A stretch of 64,000 bases of DNA from an uncultured Bryobacterales bacterium (GCA_951813065.1 CATOTH010000004.1:186001-250000); one strand, 5' to 3'. Positions 1-9,135 are shown, numbered from the stretch's first letter. A program made the numbers and translations. The notes: generated from the letters alone by a model not told the origin.

Positions 1-1
1 G

Positions 2-547
2 GACGCCGAACTAGCGCGTGTAACGGAGGAGCTCGCAGCCGAGGGAGAGGCGCGATTGGACGGGCTGGCCGCTGCGATTCGGAAGATTCGCGAGGCTGCG
101 GAGCCGGTTGGCGTACTCACTGAGCTCGTCGAAGCCGCGCCGCTATTTTGCAATCGCGCCGCGCTATTGCTCCATCGAGAAGGACGCGTGGTCGGCTTCC
201 GTGCTGCCGGGCCGGGCGAACACCCCGATGTCGATAGCATGAAGGATCTGTCCCTGGAGTGCTCTGCGGCACCCGCAATCGCCCACGCGGTCCAGAGCCG
301 CGACACCGTGATCACCCAGAGCCCTCCCGACAACCTGTCTGCCGAAGTGGCGCAGCGATTCGGATACGCCGACGAGCAGGAGGTCCGCGTGCATCCCGTT
401 GTCCTGCGGAACACGGTCGTGGCGGTGCTGCTTGTCGATGGTGAGCCTGTCCGGGGGGCCGCGATCGAGGCGATGACTCTTGCGGCCGAAGCGTGGATCG
501 AAGCATTGGGTTCGCGTACGGTACGAAAGGGCGAGGAGCATGACTAG
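2..547 (+). CDS. Partial GAF-like domain protein, 5' end outside window
   Basis: The frame is open from the first full codon of the window to the TAG at 545-547, so only the C-terminal ~181 residues are present. The first ~25 residues are Glu/Ala/Arg-rich and probably helical or coiled coil. The rest alternates hydrophobic strands and helices in a way that resembles a GAF-type sensory domain (an AALLLHREGRVVGF strand pair, then VVAVLLVDGEPV). No catalytic motif is visible. An internal TTG at 56 could start a shorter protein, but the upstream codons read as continuous coding sequence. Its last codons overlap the start of the downstream transglycosylase gene (ATGACTAG), which implies translational coupling. 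The GAF assignment is tentative and comes from pattern only. Confidence 0.6.
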   Translation, partial: DAELARVTEELAAEGEARLDGLAAAIRKIREAAEPVGVLTELVEAAPLFCNRAALLLHREGRVVGFRAAGPGEHPDVDSMKDLSLECSAAPAIAHAVQSRDTVITQSPPDNLSAEVAQRFGYADEQEVRVHPVVLRNTVVAVLLVDGEPVRGAAIEAMTLAAEAWIEALGSRTVRKGEEHD

Positions 548-2777
548 CGCGGATGTTTCCGCGCCAGCTCGCGCACGACGGCTGTGGGCCGGTGTCATTG
601 GAGTGGGAACTGCCTGCTTGGGCTGGTTCGTGCTGGCCGCAACCGCGTTGGCATCCACCCCGGCGGCGGCGGTCGAAATCTCCTCCGAGCTCAAGGAACT
701 CAGTCGGCGGATCGCCGCGAACCGCTCCGCGGCGAACTTCGAATCGCTTCAGGTGTTCGCCAACCGGGCGTCCGGCACAGAGAAGGCGTTTGCGCGATAT
801 GCCATCGGGATGGCGCGGTACGAAGAGAAGGACTATGCGGAAGCCGAGAAAGTGCTGTCGGAGGTGATTGGCAGTCTCGGTCTTCTGGACCACTATGCCG
901 CCTACTACCGTGTGCGCTGTATTGTGCTCTCGGAGGACTTCGAGAGGGCGCTGGGTCCGCTGGAGAGGTTCGGCAGTCAGCATCCGGACAGCCGCTTCCG
1001 TCCCGCAGTGGAACGTCTGCGAGTTGAGAGCCTGCTTCGATTGCGGGAATGGGACCGCGTACGCCCGCTCGTCGCTCAGGAGCGGAGTCCCTTGGACGAA
1101 CCCGTGCGCCTGTACCTGGCTGGCCGGGTGGAGCACCTCGAAGGGAATCTCAAGGCAGCCGTCAGTCTGTATCGCCAAGCGTACTACCGATTTCCGTTGA
1201 GCGATCAAGCGGATGCATCCGAGGCCCAGCTTGACCGCTTGCGCAGTCGTATGGGCAAGGCATACCCGCTAGCGCCGGCGCCCTGGCGTTTGGAGCGGGC
1301 CCAGAAACTGCATGTCGCTCGTAGCTTCGAGAGAGCGTCTGCCGAGTTTGCCCGGGCGTTGGCCGCTGGGCTGCAGGGTGCCGAGCGCGAGCTGGCAGTT
1401 GTGCGCAAGGCAGCGTCCGACTATTCGCATCGCAGGACATCGTCGGCCTACAGCTCCCTGGCCAAGTTGCGCCCCAGGGACCCCGAACTGGGTGCCGAAA
1501 GGCTGTACTGGCTAACAGCCCTGGAGCGCCGCTTGGGTCTGGTTGGACCCATGTTGTCCAGTGTCGAGAAGCTGTCCAAGCAGCATGCCGCCTCGCCGTG
1601 GTATGAGGAGGCGCTCCTTTCGGTCGGGAACTACTACTACCTGAAGGACGATCGGAGGGAGTATCCACGGTGGTTCCGGCGCCTGGCCCAAGCGTTTCCC
1701 ACGGGAAAGCATGCGCCTTACGCTCATTGGAAGGTCTGTTGGCGCGAGTGGCTGGATGACGGGCGTGACCGCGGACGGTTGTTCGTCGAGCATCTCAGGC
1801 GCTTCCCCGCCGCGCCCACTGCGGCAGGGGCTCTCTACTGGCTGGGTCGGCTTCGCGAGGAAGAGGGCCGCCCGCTTGAAGCGCAATCTTACTATCGGGC
1901 TGTCACGGATGCGTTTCCTCACTATTACTACGGAGTGCTCGCAGGCAAGCGGCTTGCCGGAAATGCCGTTGCGGCACCCCAAGAGATCGTCAACCGCTTG
2001 CCCAAGCCCAGGCAACTTGCCTCTGTGCCGACCAGCGAGACCCGGGCCTTCCTGGATGTGGGTGGCTTGCTTGCCGCGTTGGGATTCGCCGACGATGCCG
2101 CTCTGGAACTCCATCGCGTCGACTACCGCAAGGCGGATTCCCATCTTGCGGGGGTCGAGTTGGCTCGTCTGCACACAAGCAGGGAAGAGCACTTCCGCGC
2201 GCTTCGCGCGATGAAGCGCTATGCCTTCGGCTACTTGCGGATGCCGTTCGAAGCGCTCGACCTGGAGTCTTGGCGCTACTTGTTCCCGATCGGATGGGAG
2301 GAGCGGCTCAGGACCCGCTCCGAGCGCCACCGCTTGGATCCGTATCTTGTGGCTGCGTTGATTCGCCAGGAATCGGAGTTCAACGCGGGCGCGCGATCGC
2401 ACGCCGGCGCCCTGGGATTGATGCAGATCATGCCCGCTACGGGCCGCCAGCTGTTCCGAAGACTTGGAATACCCGGCTTTAGCAGTCGCAAGCTGACCGT
2501 GCCTGACATCAGCCTGAGACTGGGGACGTTCCATCTGAAAGAGGTCCTGGCTCAGTTCGATGGCGAGTTGGAGAAAGGCCTTGCCGGGTACAACGCCGGC
2601 GAGCGCCGCATCCCCGGATGGATGCAACTCGGCCCGTTCGAGGATTCCACGGAGTTTGTCGAGACGATCCCGTTCAGCGAGACTCGCGGGTACGTCCAGT
2701 CGATCGTGAGGAATCGCGCCTTGTATTCGCGAATCTACGGCGGACAGGGCAAAGTGGCTGCGGCCTTGGCTCGGTAG
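540..2777 (+). CDS. slt: Soluble lytic murein transglycosylase, Slt70-like, TPR-rich
   Basis: Encodes 745 residues. The ATG at 540 is preferred because a GAGGAG lies just before it and it overlaps the previous stop. Residues ~12-40 form a signal peptide or anchor (LWAGVIGVGTACLGWFVLAA). Residues ~50-560 are tandem helical TPR-like repeats rich in Tyr, Arg and Leu. The C-terminal ~140 residues are the SLT domain: the catalytic Glu is E611 in RQESEFN, followed by GALGLMQIMPATG and AGYNAGERRIPGWM, the classical motifs of lytic transglycosylase family 1. The family cleaves the MurNAc-GlcNAc bond of peptidoglycan in the periplasm to give 1,6-anhydro ends, for turnover or wall opening. The gene converges on the LolD-like gene with a 19-bp gap. 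Family identity is secure. Confidence 0.93.
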   Translation: MTSADVSAPARARRLWAGVIGVGTACLGWFVLAATALASTPAAAVEISSELKELSRRIAANRSAANFESLQVFANRASGTEKAFARYAIGMARYEEKDYAEAEKVLSEVIGSLGLLDHYAAYYRVRCIVLSEDFERALGPLERFGSQHPDSRFRPAVERLRVESLLRLREWDRVRPLVAQERSPLDEPVRLYLAGRVEHLEGNLKAAVSLYRQAYYRFPLSDQADASEAQLDRLRSRMGKAYPLAPAPWRLERAQKLHVARSFERASAEFARALAAGLQGAERELAVVRKAASDYSHRRTSSAYSSLAKLRPRDPELGAERLYWLTALERRLGLVGPMLSSVEKLSKQHAASPWYEEALLSVGNYYYLKDDRREYPRWFRRLAQAFPTGKHAPYAHWKVCWREWLDDGRDRGRLFVEHLRRFPAAPTAAGALYWLGRLREEEGRPLEAQSYYRAVTDAFPHYYYGVLAGKRLAGNAVAAPQEIVNRLPKPRQLASVPTSETRAFLDVGGLLAALGFADDAALELHRVDYRKADSHLAGVELARLHTSREEHFRALRAMKRYAFGYLRMPFEALDLESWRYLFPIGWEERLRTRSERHRLDPYLVAALIRQESEFNAGARSHAGALGLMQIMPATGRQLFRRLGIPGFSSRKLTVPDISLRLGTFHLKEVLAQFDGELEKGLAGYNAGERRIPGWMQLGPFEDSTEFVETIPFSETRGYVQSIVRNRALYSRIYGGQGKVAAALAR

Positions 2778-2796
2778 CGGCAGGCGTTCCCGGCCC

Positions 2797-3474
2797 TTAT
2801 ACGATCCTGCCGTCCTTCATTCTCACTACCCGCTGCGTACAATAGGCTGCCGCGTCGGGGTTGTGGGTGATCATCAACACCGTCTGGTTCAGTTCTTGGT
2901 TGAGATTCTTCAACGTGTCCAGCACTGCCAGAGAGTTCTCGGAATCGAGGTTCCCTGTCGGTTCATCGGCCAGGAGAATCGGCGGTTTGTTCACCAGCGC
3001 ACGCGCGATAGCGATCCGCTGCTGCTCGCCGCCCGACAGCGCGAACGGCTTGTGACGCAGCCGGTGCGCGATTCCGAGGAATTGGATGATGCGTTGGAAG
3101 TGGTCTTCGTCTGCATCCGCCTTACCGGCGATGTGCTGCGCGATGCGGATGTTCTCCTCGGCTGTGAGCGTCGGCAACAGATTGAATCGCTGGAAGACAA
3201 ACCCCACGGTTCGCTTGCGCATGTGCGAACGCTCGGCTTCCCTGAGCTGGCCGAGTTCCAAGCCGTCAACCCGGACCGTGCCGCCTGACGGTGCGAGCAT
3301 GGCACCGATGATGTGGAACAGCGTTGACTTGCCGGAGCCCGACGGTCCCAGCACGGCCACGAACTCTCCGGCGTCGACTTCCAGCGACACGCCGCGGAGC
3401 GCTGAGACGTCGACTGTTCCCAGCCGGTAGACTTTTCTCAGGTTCTGGACCTTGATGATCGGTTCTTCTGACAC
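2797..3474 (-). CDS. ABC transporter ATP-binding protein, LolD/MacB type
   Basis: 225 residues, the usual size for this family. Walker A is GPSGSGKS (43-50), the signature is LSGGEQQ (146-152) and Walker B with the catalytic Glu is ILLADE (166-171). The GNLDS after Walker B is typical of LolD, MacB and FtsE-like ATPases that pair with FtsX-fold permeases. The gene is last in a minus-strand set: LolA-like lipoprotein, FtsX permease, ATPase. The complex should act at the inner membrane on lipoproteins, peptides or lipids rather than import nutrients. Whether it is true LolD or a MacB-like exporter cannot be settled, because only one permease gene is adjacent (Lol systems usually have LolC and LolE). 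Confidence 0.88.
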   Translation of the reverse strand: MSEEPIIKVQNLRKVYRLGTVDVSALRGVSLEVDAGEFVAVLGPSGSGKSTLFHIIGAMLAPSGGTVRVDGLELGQLREAERSHMRKRTVGFVFQRFNLLPTLTAEENIRIAQHIAGKADADEDHFQRIIQFLGIAHRLRHKPFALSGGEQQRIAIARALVNKPPILLADEPTGNLDSENSLAVLDTLKNLNQELNQTVLMITHNPDAAAYCTQRVVRMKDGRIV

Positions 3475-3495
3475 TCGCTCAACTCGCTTGGGGCG

Positions 3496-4587
3496 CTACT
3501 CGTAGGTCAGGATCTCGCAGGGGTCGGCTCGTGCGGCTTTCAGAGCCGGGTACATCGCCCCGCCGATCGCTCCGACGATTGTCAGTGCCGCCGCCCAGAC
3601 CATCCATCCCGGAATCAGCAGCACCGGAATCAGCGGGTATTTGACGGCAACCATGCGCTGACCTAACACGCTCAGCCCGTATCCCAGCACGATTCCCACC
3701 GCGCTGACGGCCACTGTCTCGCGCAGGACGACGCTGCATACATAGGCCTTGGATGCTCCGATCGCCTTCAGTATCCCGATCTCTTTCGTGCGTTCCAGGA
3801 TCGCCGTGTACATCGCCAGCATGACCACGATGAATCCGATGACGACCGCGATCGCAATAATCACGTTGACGAATTGGGAAGAAAGGTGGCGGACGTTTGT
3901 CGCCGTGTTTGCCAGGAACGCCTCCACGGAGACGACGTGATGATCCGGTAGCAACGCCCTCAGTTCCTCGATCAGGTCGAGCGCGAGGGCAGGATCGTGC
4001 AACTTGACGTAGACCTGGCTATATCTGCCCTGCCAGCCCTGCAACTCGGCCATCGTCTTGAGCGGGATGAAAACTCGCGACATCTTGCCTGTCTCGACAA
4101 TCCCCGAAACCTCGAATTCGTGCCCCATCAGCATGATGGTCTCGCCGACGCCGATTTCCTCCTGCTCGGCGTAGACTTCGTCGATCACCGCCTCGAAGGA
4201 ATCTTGGAACGTCCGGCCTTCGAAGATCGCTATGCCCCCGCTCATGACGGAGAGTTCTTCCCAGTCCACTCCGGTGATCGTCTGCAGGTTGCCAGGTGTG
4301 AACACCGTGGACCCCATCACTTGGCTTATCTGCGGGTAGCGCTCCATGAGCATGCCTGGGAGCTTGTCGGAAATGTCGGCTCCACTAATGGTTGCGCCGG
4401 TGATCTCGGGCCGGACCAAGATGTCCGCTCCAACGCCCCGCGTGCGCCGCAGGGTCTCCTGCAACAGGCCTTCCGAGACGCCCGTCATCATGACGATCAT
4501 CATGACTTCGACCGCAAGGGCGAGGATGGTCAGGCCGGTGCGAATCGGCCTGTGGGCCAGGTTGCGCAATACCAGTCGATGGATCAT
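3496..4587 (-). CDS. FtsX-like ABC transporter permease
   Basis: 363 residues from the ATG giving MIHRLVLRNLAHRP, a typical start for this family. A longer start at 4641 would overlap the upstream gene by 44 bp and is less likely. One transmembrane helix lies near the N-terminus (LTILALAVEVMMIVMM), then a ~200-residue periplasmic domain, then three C-terminal helices (VNVIIAIAVVIGFIVVMLAM and two more), ending in the conserved AARADPCEIL region of FtsX/MacB permeases. It sits 10 bp after the lipoprotein gene and 21 bp before the ATPase gene, so the three are very probably one transcript. Role: the membrane subunit of a mechanotransmission-type ABC system. Confidence 0.87.
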   Translation of the reverse strand: MIHRLVLRNLAHRPIRTGLTILALAVEVMMIVMMTGVSEGLLQETLRRTRGVGADILVRPEITGATISGADISDKLPGMLMERYPQISQVMGSTVFTPGNLQTITGVDWEELSVMSGGIAIFEGRTFQDSFEAVIDEVYAEQEEIGVGETIMLMGHEFEVSGIVETGKMSRVFIPLKTMAELQGWQGRYSQVYVKLHDPALALDLIEELRALLPDHHVVSVEAFLANTATNVRHLSSQFVNVIIAIAVVIGFIVVMLAMYTAILERTKEIGILKAIGASKAYVCSVVLRETVAVSAVGIVLGYGLSVLGQRMVAVKYPLIPVLLIPGWMVWAAALTIVGAIGGAMYPALKAARADPCEILTYE

Positions 4588-4597
4588 GGGGCTTGGC

Positions 4598-5458
4598 TCA
4601 GGAGGTGCCGGGAGACCGTTTTCCGAGGGTCTCGACTTCAACTCCGTCAGGCAACGAGAGTTCGAAGGAAGCGTCCGGGATGTCTTCGTTGAGGCCTGGC
4701 TTCAGAATCACGAGCTCGATAATGTAGCCATCCAGGGGTCGTTCGATTTCGATGGATTGCGGGTAGGGCAGACCCTTGTCCTCCCCCCAGTCGCGGTACC
4801 AAGCGTCGGTCACAATCTCCGTGCGGTCGTCGAAGATGATCAATCGGGCCAGTTCCAGGTCGGAGCGGGAGAACCAGTATTTCCGTGTGATCCGTGGGAC
4901 CCCGTCCTCGCCGTCTTCGGTCTGGATCAGGATTTGGTAGCCCGAGCTGCCGTACATCTCGCGGTCAAGGATCACCTCGTCAGGCTTCTCAATCGGGTCG
5001 ATCATGATCGCGTCCAGAATGTGTTGCGGCCGCAGGTTCTCGATGCGTTCCTCCGAGATATCCGTCAGCTCGTTCCGGCCTTCGTAGACCCTGTTTCTCA
5101 AAGGGATGAACACTCGGAACTGCTCGCCGTCCGAGACCATGTCGTAGACCATGGCGATCCCCCCGGGAGCCTCGGCGTTCGTCCGAATCCAGCCCGGCCT
5201 GCGAGTGAGGAGCACGCCCCGAACGTCGCGAGACCGCACTTCCTTGGTCGAGTCGGCTGTCCGCACGGTCAGCGTGATATCAACCGAGGCCCTCATCGAC
5301 TCCACCTTGGCGATCCGTTGGACCGTCTCGATGAGGTCCAGGCGGCTGGCGGTAGGGAGCACCGACGGAGGTGGCGCAAGCTCCGTGGTTGTGGCGAGCA
5401 CGCCGCAACCGACCACGGTGCACAGATGCACCAAGACTGCAAGGAATCGCAGATGCAC
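4598..5458 (-). CDS. LolA-like outer-membrane lipoprotein-sorting family lipoprotein
   Basis: 286 residues from a GTG giving a short hydrophobic leader that ends in VVGC, a lipobox-like site with Cys ~18. An upstream GTG at 5521 is possible, but a TACAAT hexamer at 5509-5514 lies between the two and favours the inner start. The mature protein has the features of LolA/LolB-fold or DUF4292-like proteins: repeated beta strands, a segment beginning RKYWFSRSDLELARL, and PQSIEIERP near the end. It is the first gene of an operon with an FtsX permease and an ATPase, so it may be the periplasmic partner that accepts the transported lipid or lipoprotein. Family call moderate; partner role inferred. Confidence 0.72.
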   Translation of the reverse strand: MHLRFLAVLVHLCTVVGCGVLATTTELAPPPSVLPTASRLDLIETVQRIAKVESMRASVDITLTVRTADSTKEVRSRDVRGVLLTRRPGWIRTNAEAPGGIAMVYDMVSDGEQFRVFIPLRNRVYEGRNELTDISEERIENLRPQHILDAIMIDPIEKPDEVILDREMYGSSGYQILIQTEDGEDGVPRITRKYWFSRSDLELARLIIFDDRTEIVTDAWYRDWGEDKGLPYPQSIEIERPLDGYIIELVILKPGLNEDIPDASFELSLPDGVEVETLGKRSPGTS

Positions 5459-5508
5459 GGGTGAATTGAGGGGAGGCCGGGCCGTCGAGATCCCTCCCCT
5501 AAATCCAA

Positions 5509-5514
5509 TTGTAA
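5509..5514 (-). promoter_or_regulatory. Candidate -10 element for the LolA-like/FtsX/ATPase operon
   Basis: The minus strand reads TTACAAT here, about 50 nt before the preferred GTG at 5458. No convincing -35 element is visible. The opposite strand has TATCAT at 5556-5561 ahead of the PhyH gene, so this gap looks like a divergent promoter region. Confidence 0.4.
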
Positions 5515-5573
5515 CAAACACCCTCGCCGGAAACGTCTTGAGCGGTCCGGCACGCTATCATCGGCGGGAGAGC

Positions 5574-6407
5574 ATGCAGCCCGGCACCCAGTTCGCCATC
5601 GCTCCCGGTTTGGACGATCTTGCCCAAGTCGATCGCCAGTTGGCTTTTTTCCCTGCCCGCAACGCCAATCCGCGGACGCTCAATAGCGCCCAACTCGCCG
5701 AGTTCAATGTGCGTGGCTATCTGGCGGGTTTCCAGGTGTTTTCGGATGCCGAAATCGCGGCTGTCCGGGCGCGTTTCGACCGGCTCCTCGAAACCGTGCT
5801 TGCCGCGGGCGGTGACAGCTATTCGATCAGTTCGGCGCACTTGCTGTACGCCGAGGCTTACGATCTGCTGACCGACTCACGCATTGTCGACTACGTCACG
5901 GACCTGCTGGGTGACGACATCGTTGGCTGGGGCTGTCATTACTTTTGCAAGATGCCGCGCGACGGCAAGCGCGTCGCCTGGCACCAGGACGCCACGTACT
6001 GGCCATTGTCGCCGTCAAAGACCGTGACTGTCTGGCTGGCCATCGACGATGCGGATATCGGTAACGCCTGCATGCGTTTCATTCCGGGATCGCATCTCCA
6101 CGGTCCGTTGGGTTTTGAAGTGGATGACCAAGACCAGTCCAACGTGCTGAACCAGACCGTCCCCGACGTCGAGGCCATGGGCGAGGCGGTGAACAACGAG
6201 TTGCCAGCCGGCGCAATTTCGTTGCACACCGACTTGCTCCTCCACGGATCCGAAGCCAACGGGTCCGACCGGCGCAGGTGCGGGCTGACTCTGCGGTACT
6301 GCGCCGCGGAGGTGAAGGCCTATCTTGGCTGGAACCGCAAGGGCGTGATCGTCAGCGGCACTGACGGGGACGGCCACTGGGCGAATCCTTCGCGTCCCCC
6401 ACGCTAG
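5574..6407 (+). CDS. Phytanoyl-CoA dioxygenase (PhyH) family Fe(II)/2-oxoglutarate enzyme
   Basis: 277 residues from the ATG at 5574, which has GGGAG 4 nt upstream. The open frame reaches further back to 5151, but that part lies across the divergent lipoprotein gene. The double-stranded beta-helix iron site is visible: HQD at H137/D139 (VAWHQDATYWPL) and a distal His at H224 (LLLHGSEANGSDRRR), with Arg ~233-235 as the likely 2-oxoglutarate anchor. FIPGSHLHG is the usual PhyH hairpin. Family chemistry is hydroxylation coupled to 2-oxoglutarate decarboxylation; members act on phytanoyl-CoA, ectoine, quaternary amines and many unknown substrates. It is followed by an SGLT-like symporter, dehydrogenase and sulfatase, so the substrate is probably imported. 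Exact substrate unknown. Confidence 0.88.
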   Translation: MQPGTQFAIAPGLDDLAQVDRQLAFFPARNANPRTLNSAQLAEFNVRGYLAGFQVFSDAEIAAVRARFDRLLETVLAAGGDSYSISSAHLLYAEAYDLLTDSRIVDYVTDLLGDDIVGWGCHYFCKMPRDGKRVAWHQDATYWPLSPSKTVTVWLAIDDADIGNACMRFIPGSHLHGPLGFEVDDQDQSNVLNQTVPDVEAMGEAVNNELPAGAISLHTDLLLHGSEANGSDRRRCGLTLRYCAAEVKAYLGWNRKGVIVSGTDGDGHWANPSRPPR

Positions 6408-6499
6408 ATGGGAAGCGGCACTCGTCCCGAGGGTCCGACTCAACGCAGGGGACAAACGGCCCGGCGGATTCAGCCGACTAGCCCGTACCTTCCGTTGGC

Positions 6500-6505
6500 T
6501 ACACT
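6500..6505 (+). promoter_or_regulatory. Candidate -10 (TACACT) of the symporter gene
   Basis: TACACT ends 11 nt before the ATG at 6517 and no Shine-Dalgarno lies between. If used, the transcript would start at or very near the start codon. Confidence 0.35.
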
Positions 6506-6516
6506 CAAGAATTCTT

Positions 6517-8142
6517 ATGGATACGTTCGGGCTGCGAATCCCTCTAATCGACTTCGCCATCATCGTTGCCTATATGTTCGGCATCCTCGCCGTCGGGGTG
6601 CTCTCGGTTCGACGGCAGAAGATGACCGGCGAGATCTACTTCCTGGCGGGCCGCTCGCTCGGCTGGGTGATGATCGGCGCTGCGCTGTTCGCCTCGAACA
6701 TTTCCACCATCCACCTCGTGGGCCTTGCGGCTTCCGGATACAACGAGGGCCTGGTCTGGGGCAATTTCGAATGGATGGCGGCATTCACCTTGGTGATCCT
6801 GTCGCTGTTCTTCGCGCCCTTCTACTTCCGCAACAAGATTGAGACGCTGCCCGAGTACCTGGAACGCCGATTCAACCCGGCAGCCCGCTCGTTCCTGGCG
6901 TTCATGGCGATACTCGGTGCCCTGTTCATCCACATTGGCATGAGCCTGTACGCGGGCGCGACCGTCTTTGAGCAGTTCTTCGGAATCGATGTCGTGACCT
7001 CAATCCTGATCATCTCCATCGTGACCGGGGCCTACACCGTGCTTGGCGGGCTCAAGGCTGTCGTTGTCACGGAAGCGATCCAGACGGTATTGCTGATCGG
7101 TGGATCGATTCTCGTAACCGTGCTCGCGATCCTCGCATTGCCAGAGCACGGCATCAACACGATGACAGAATTCCAGGAGCGGTTACGACCCCAGCAGTTG
7201 AGCATGGTGTGGAGCGACAACTCCGTTGGCTTGGCGTGGTACTCGGTGCTGCTCGGCTACCCCGTGCTGGGCATCTGGTACTGGTGCACGGACCAGACGA
7301 TCGTGCAGCGCGTGCTCGCAGCGAGATCCGAGCACGACGCGCAAATCGGGCCGCTGTTCGCCGGCTTCATCAAGGTGCTGCCCGTCTTCATCCTCGTATT
7401 GCCGGGTGTGATCGGCTTCGTGATCTACGGGGACCAGATCGGCGAGAACGCCAATCAAGTGCTGCCCGTCCTGATCCAGGAACTTGTTCCGACAGGTCTG
7501 CGGGGCTTGATATCGGCCGGGCTGCTGGCGGCGCTGATGAGTACGATCGCTGCGGCTCTCAACAGCTGCGCGACGCTCTTCGCGGTTGACATCGTTGCTC
7601 GCGTGCGCCCGGCGACGAGCGACGCGGCTCAGGTCCGGATCGGGCGCTGGAGCGCGGTCGCGGTGATGTTGCTGGCCATGCTGTGGTCCACGCAGGGCGA
7701 CAAATTTTCGAGCATCTTCGAAGCCGTCCAAGAGATCGGCGCGGCGCTTGCGCCGGCCATCACGACCGTGTTCTTGTGGGGCGTGTTCTGGCGCCGTGGC
7801 ACGGGACAAGCTGCCGTCACCACCTTGGTGTTCGGGTTCTCGATGGGCGCCGCAGCGTTCATCCTGGACTTCAAGGATGCGGCCGGCTTCAAGCTGATCA
7901 CGGACGGCTGGGGCATCCCCTTTATGCTGCAGGCGTTCCTGATGACCGTCATTTGCAGCGCGGTGTTCTTTGCCGTCAGCCTGCTTACGCCGCCGCCCCC
8001 CGCGGAGAAGGTGGACGGGTTGACATGGGAAAGTCCCTTGACGGCCCTCACCCGGAAATGGACAGGCAGCGGCATTGATCCGCGCAGGCTCGCTGCGGCC
8101 CTGTGCCTGACGATCGGACTCCTCTATTGGATGTTCCGCTAG
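6517..8142 (+). CDS. Sodium:solute symporter, SGLT-like (SSS family)
   Basis: 541 residues with about 14 hydrophobic segments, the normal size and topology for SSS/SLC5. The stretch beginning GRSLGWVMIGAALFASNIST, followed by a GLAASGYNEGL segment, closely resembles the sodium- and sugar-binding first helices of vSGLT-type transporters, and ETLPEYLERRFN is the conserved loop after TM3. This favours a sugar or sugar-derivative substrate with Na+ coupling at the inner membrane. It lies 109 bp after the PhyH gene and 33 bp before the 2-hydroxyacid dehydrogenase. The start ATG is the first in frame and has no strong ribosome binding site. Substrate assignment is inference. Confidence 0.9.
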   Translation: MDTFGLRIPLIDFAIIVAYMFGILAVGVLSVRRQKMTGEIYFLAGRSLGWVMIGAALFASNISTIHLVGLAASGYNEGLVWGNFEWMAAFTLVILSLFFAPFYFRNKIETLPEYLERRFNPAARSFLAFMAILGALFIHIGMSLYAGATVFEQFFGIDVVTSILIISIVTGAYTVLGGLKAVVVTEAIQTVLLIGGSILVTVLAILALPEHGINTMTEFQERLRPQQLSMVWSDNSVGLAWYSVLLGYPVLGIWYWCTDQTIVQRVLAARSEHDAQIGPLFAGFIKVLPVFILVLPGVIGFVIYGDQIGENANQVLPVLIQELVPTGLRGLISAGLLAALMSTIAAALNSCATLFAVDIVARVRPATSDAAQVRIGRWSAVAVMLLAMLWSTQGDKFSSIFEAVQEIGAALAPAITTVFLWGVFWRRGTGQAAVTTLVFGFSMGAAAFILDFKDAAGFKLITDGWGIPFMLQAFLMTVICSAVFFAVSLLTPPPPAEKVDGLTWESPLTALTRKWTGSGIDPRRLAAALCLTIGLLYWMFR

Positions 8143-8175
8143 TGTCTGCCGAGGCTCTCACCGATAGGAGTGATG

Positions 8176-9135
8176 ATGGATCTTCCACGAATAGTGGTTC
8201 CCGACGACTACCCACCCGTCCTCGGGCCTAGCGCCGCGTTCAGGTCTCTCGAGGAGAGGGCCGACATCCGGTACCACGACAGTTTGCCTTCCTCTCCCGC
8301 GGTATTGACCGAACGCATCGGCCAAGCCGAATCAGTGATCAACATCCGGTCCTCGATCGAGTTCGGACCGGAGGTGTTCGCAGCCTGCCCCAATCTGCGT
8401 GTGCTCTCCCTGTGGGGCACCGGTACCGACCATGTGGACCTCACAGCGGCCGCGGACCACGGTATCGCCGTCACGAACACCCCGGGCGTCTCGGCTGTGG
8501 CCATGGCCGAGCACACCTTGGCGCTCATGCTGGCTGTTGCCCGCGACCTGCCACGGATCGATGCCAGGACCCGGCGCGGGGCGTGGCCGCGGGGCTTCGT
8601 TACGCAACTCCACGGCAAGATCCTGGGAGTGGTCGGACTCGGAGCGATCGGCCTTCAGACCGCGAGGATCGCCAAGGGCATCGGCATGGAGGTCATTGCC
8701 TGGACCCGGACGCCTGAAGGCAAGCCCGTGGACGGCCTGGGAGTGAAACTGGTGGATCTGGAGACGCTATATGCGCACAGCGACGTGGTCAGCTTGCATG
8801 TCCGGCTGACCCCTGAAACGACCGGCTTGATCGGGCGCCGGGAACTTGGGCTGATGAAGGACACGGCGATTCTCATCAACACGGCTCGCGGCCAGGTCGT
8901 GAAGGAAGCGGATCTGATTGAGGCGTTGGCGACGGGCCGGATCGCCGGAGCGGGCCTTGATGTCTTCGACAGCGAACCTCTTCCGGAGAACCATGCTCTG
9001 GCTGCCCTGCCGAATGTCGTCATGACGCCGCATTCCGGCGGCGTTACCACGGAAGCGCTGGAGGCTGGGCTGCGAATGGCCGTCGACAACGTCTTTGACG
9101 CTCTCGCCGGAAACCCTCGGCACCGAGTGGCGTGA
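8176..9135 (+). CDS. D-2-hydroxyacid dehydrogenase (NAD-binding)
   Basis: 319 residues. Three consecutive candidate starts (GTG-ATG-ATG at 8170-8178) follow AGGAG at 8166-8170; the last ATG gives the best 5-nt spacing. The Rossmann motif is GLGAIG (~154-159). The catalytic triad of the D-isomer-specific 2-hydroxyacid dehydrogenases is complete: Arg ~238 in NTARGQ, Glu ~267 in FDSEPLP and His ~286 in TPHSGG. The family interconverts 2-oxoacids and D-2-hydroxyacids such as glycerate, phosphoglycerate and glyoxylate. No ACT domain, so it is unlikely to be the regulated SerA. Its place between a sugar symporter and a sulfatase suggests sugar-acid catabolism. The exact substrate is not determinable. 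Confidence 0.9.
   Translation: MDLPRIVVPDDYPPVLGPSAAFRSLEERADIRYHDSLPSSPAVLTERIGQAESVINIRSSIEFGPEVFAACPNLRVLSLWGTGTDHVDLTAAADHGIAVTNTPGVSAVAMAEHTLALMLAVARDLPRIDARTRRGAWPRGFVTQLHGKILGVVGLGAIGLQTARIAKGIGMEVIAWTRTPEGKPVDGLGVKLVDLETLYAHSDVVSLHVRLTPETTGLIGRRELGLMKDTAILINTARGQVVKEADLIEALATGRIAGAGLDVFDSEPLPENHALAALPNVVMTPHSGGVTTEALEAGLRMAVDNVFDALAGNPRHRVA

Noticed and set aside
1512..2627. 371-codon minus-strand ORF
   Set aside because: Antisense to the lytic transglycosylase, which has intact catalytic motifs through this region.
4346..5464. 372-codon plus-strand ORF
   Set aside because: Antisense to the FtsX permease and LolA-like genes; no features of its own.
8176..9135. Assignment as SerA (phosphoglycerate dehydrogenase)
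   Set aside because: The protein lacks the C-terminal ACT domain and lies in a catabolic context, so only the broader D-2-hydroxyacid dehydrogenase call is justified.
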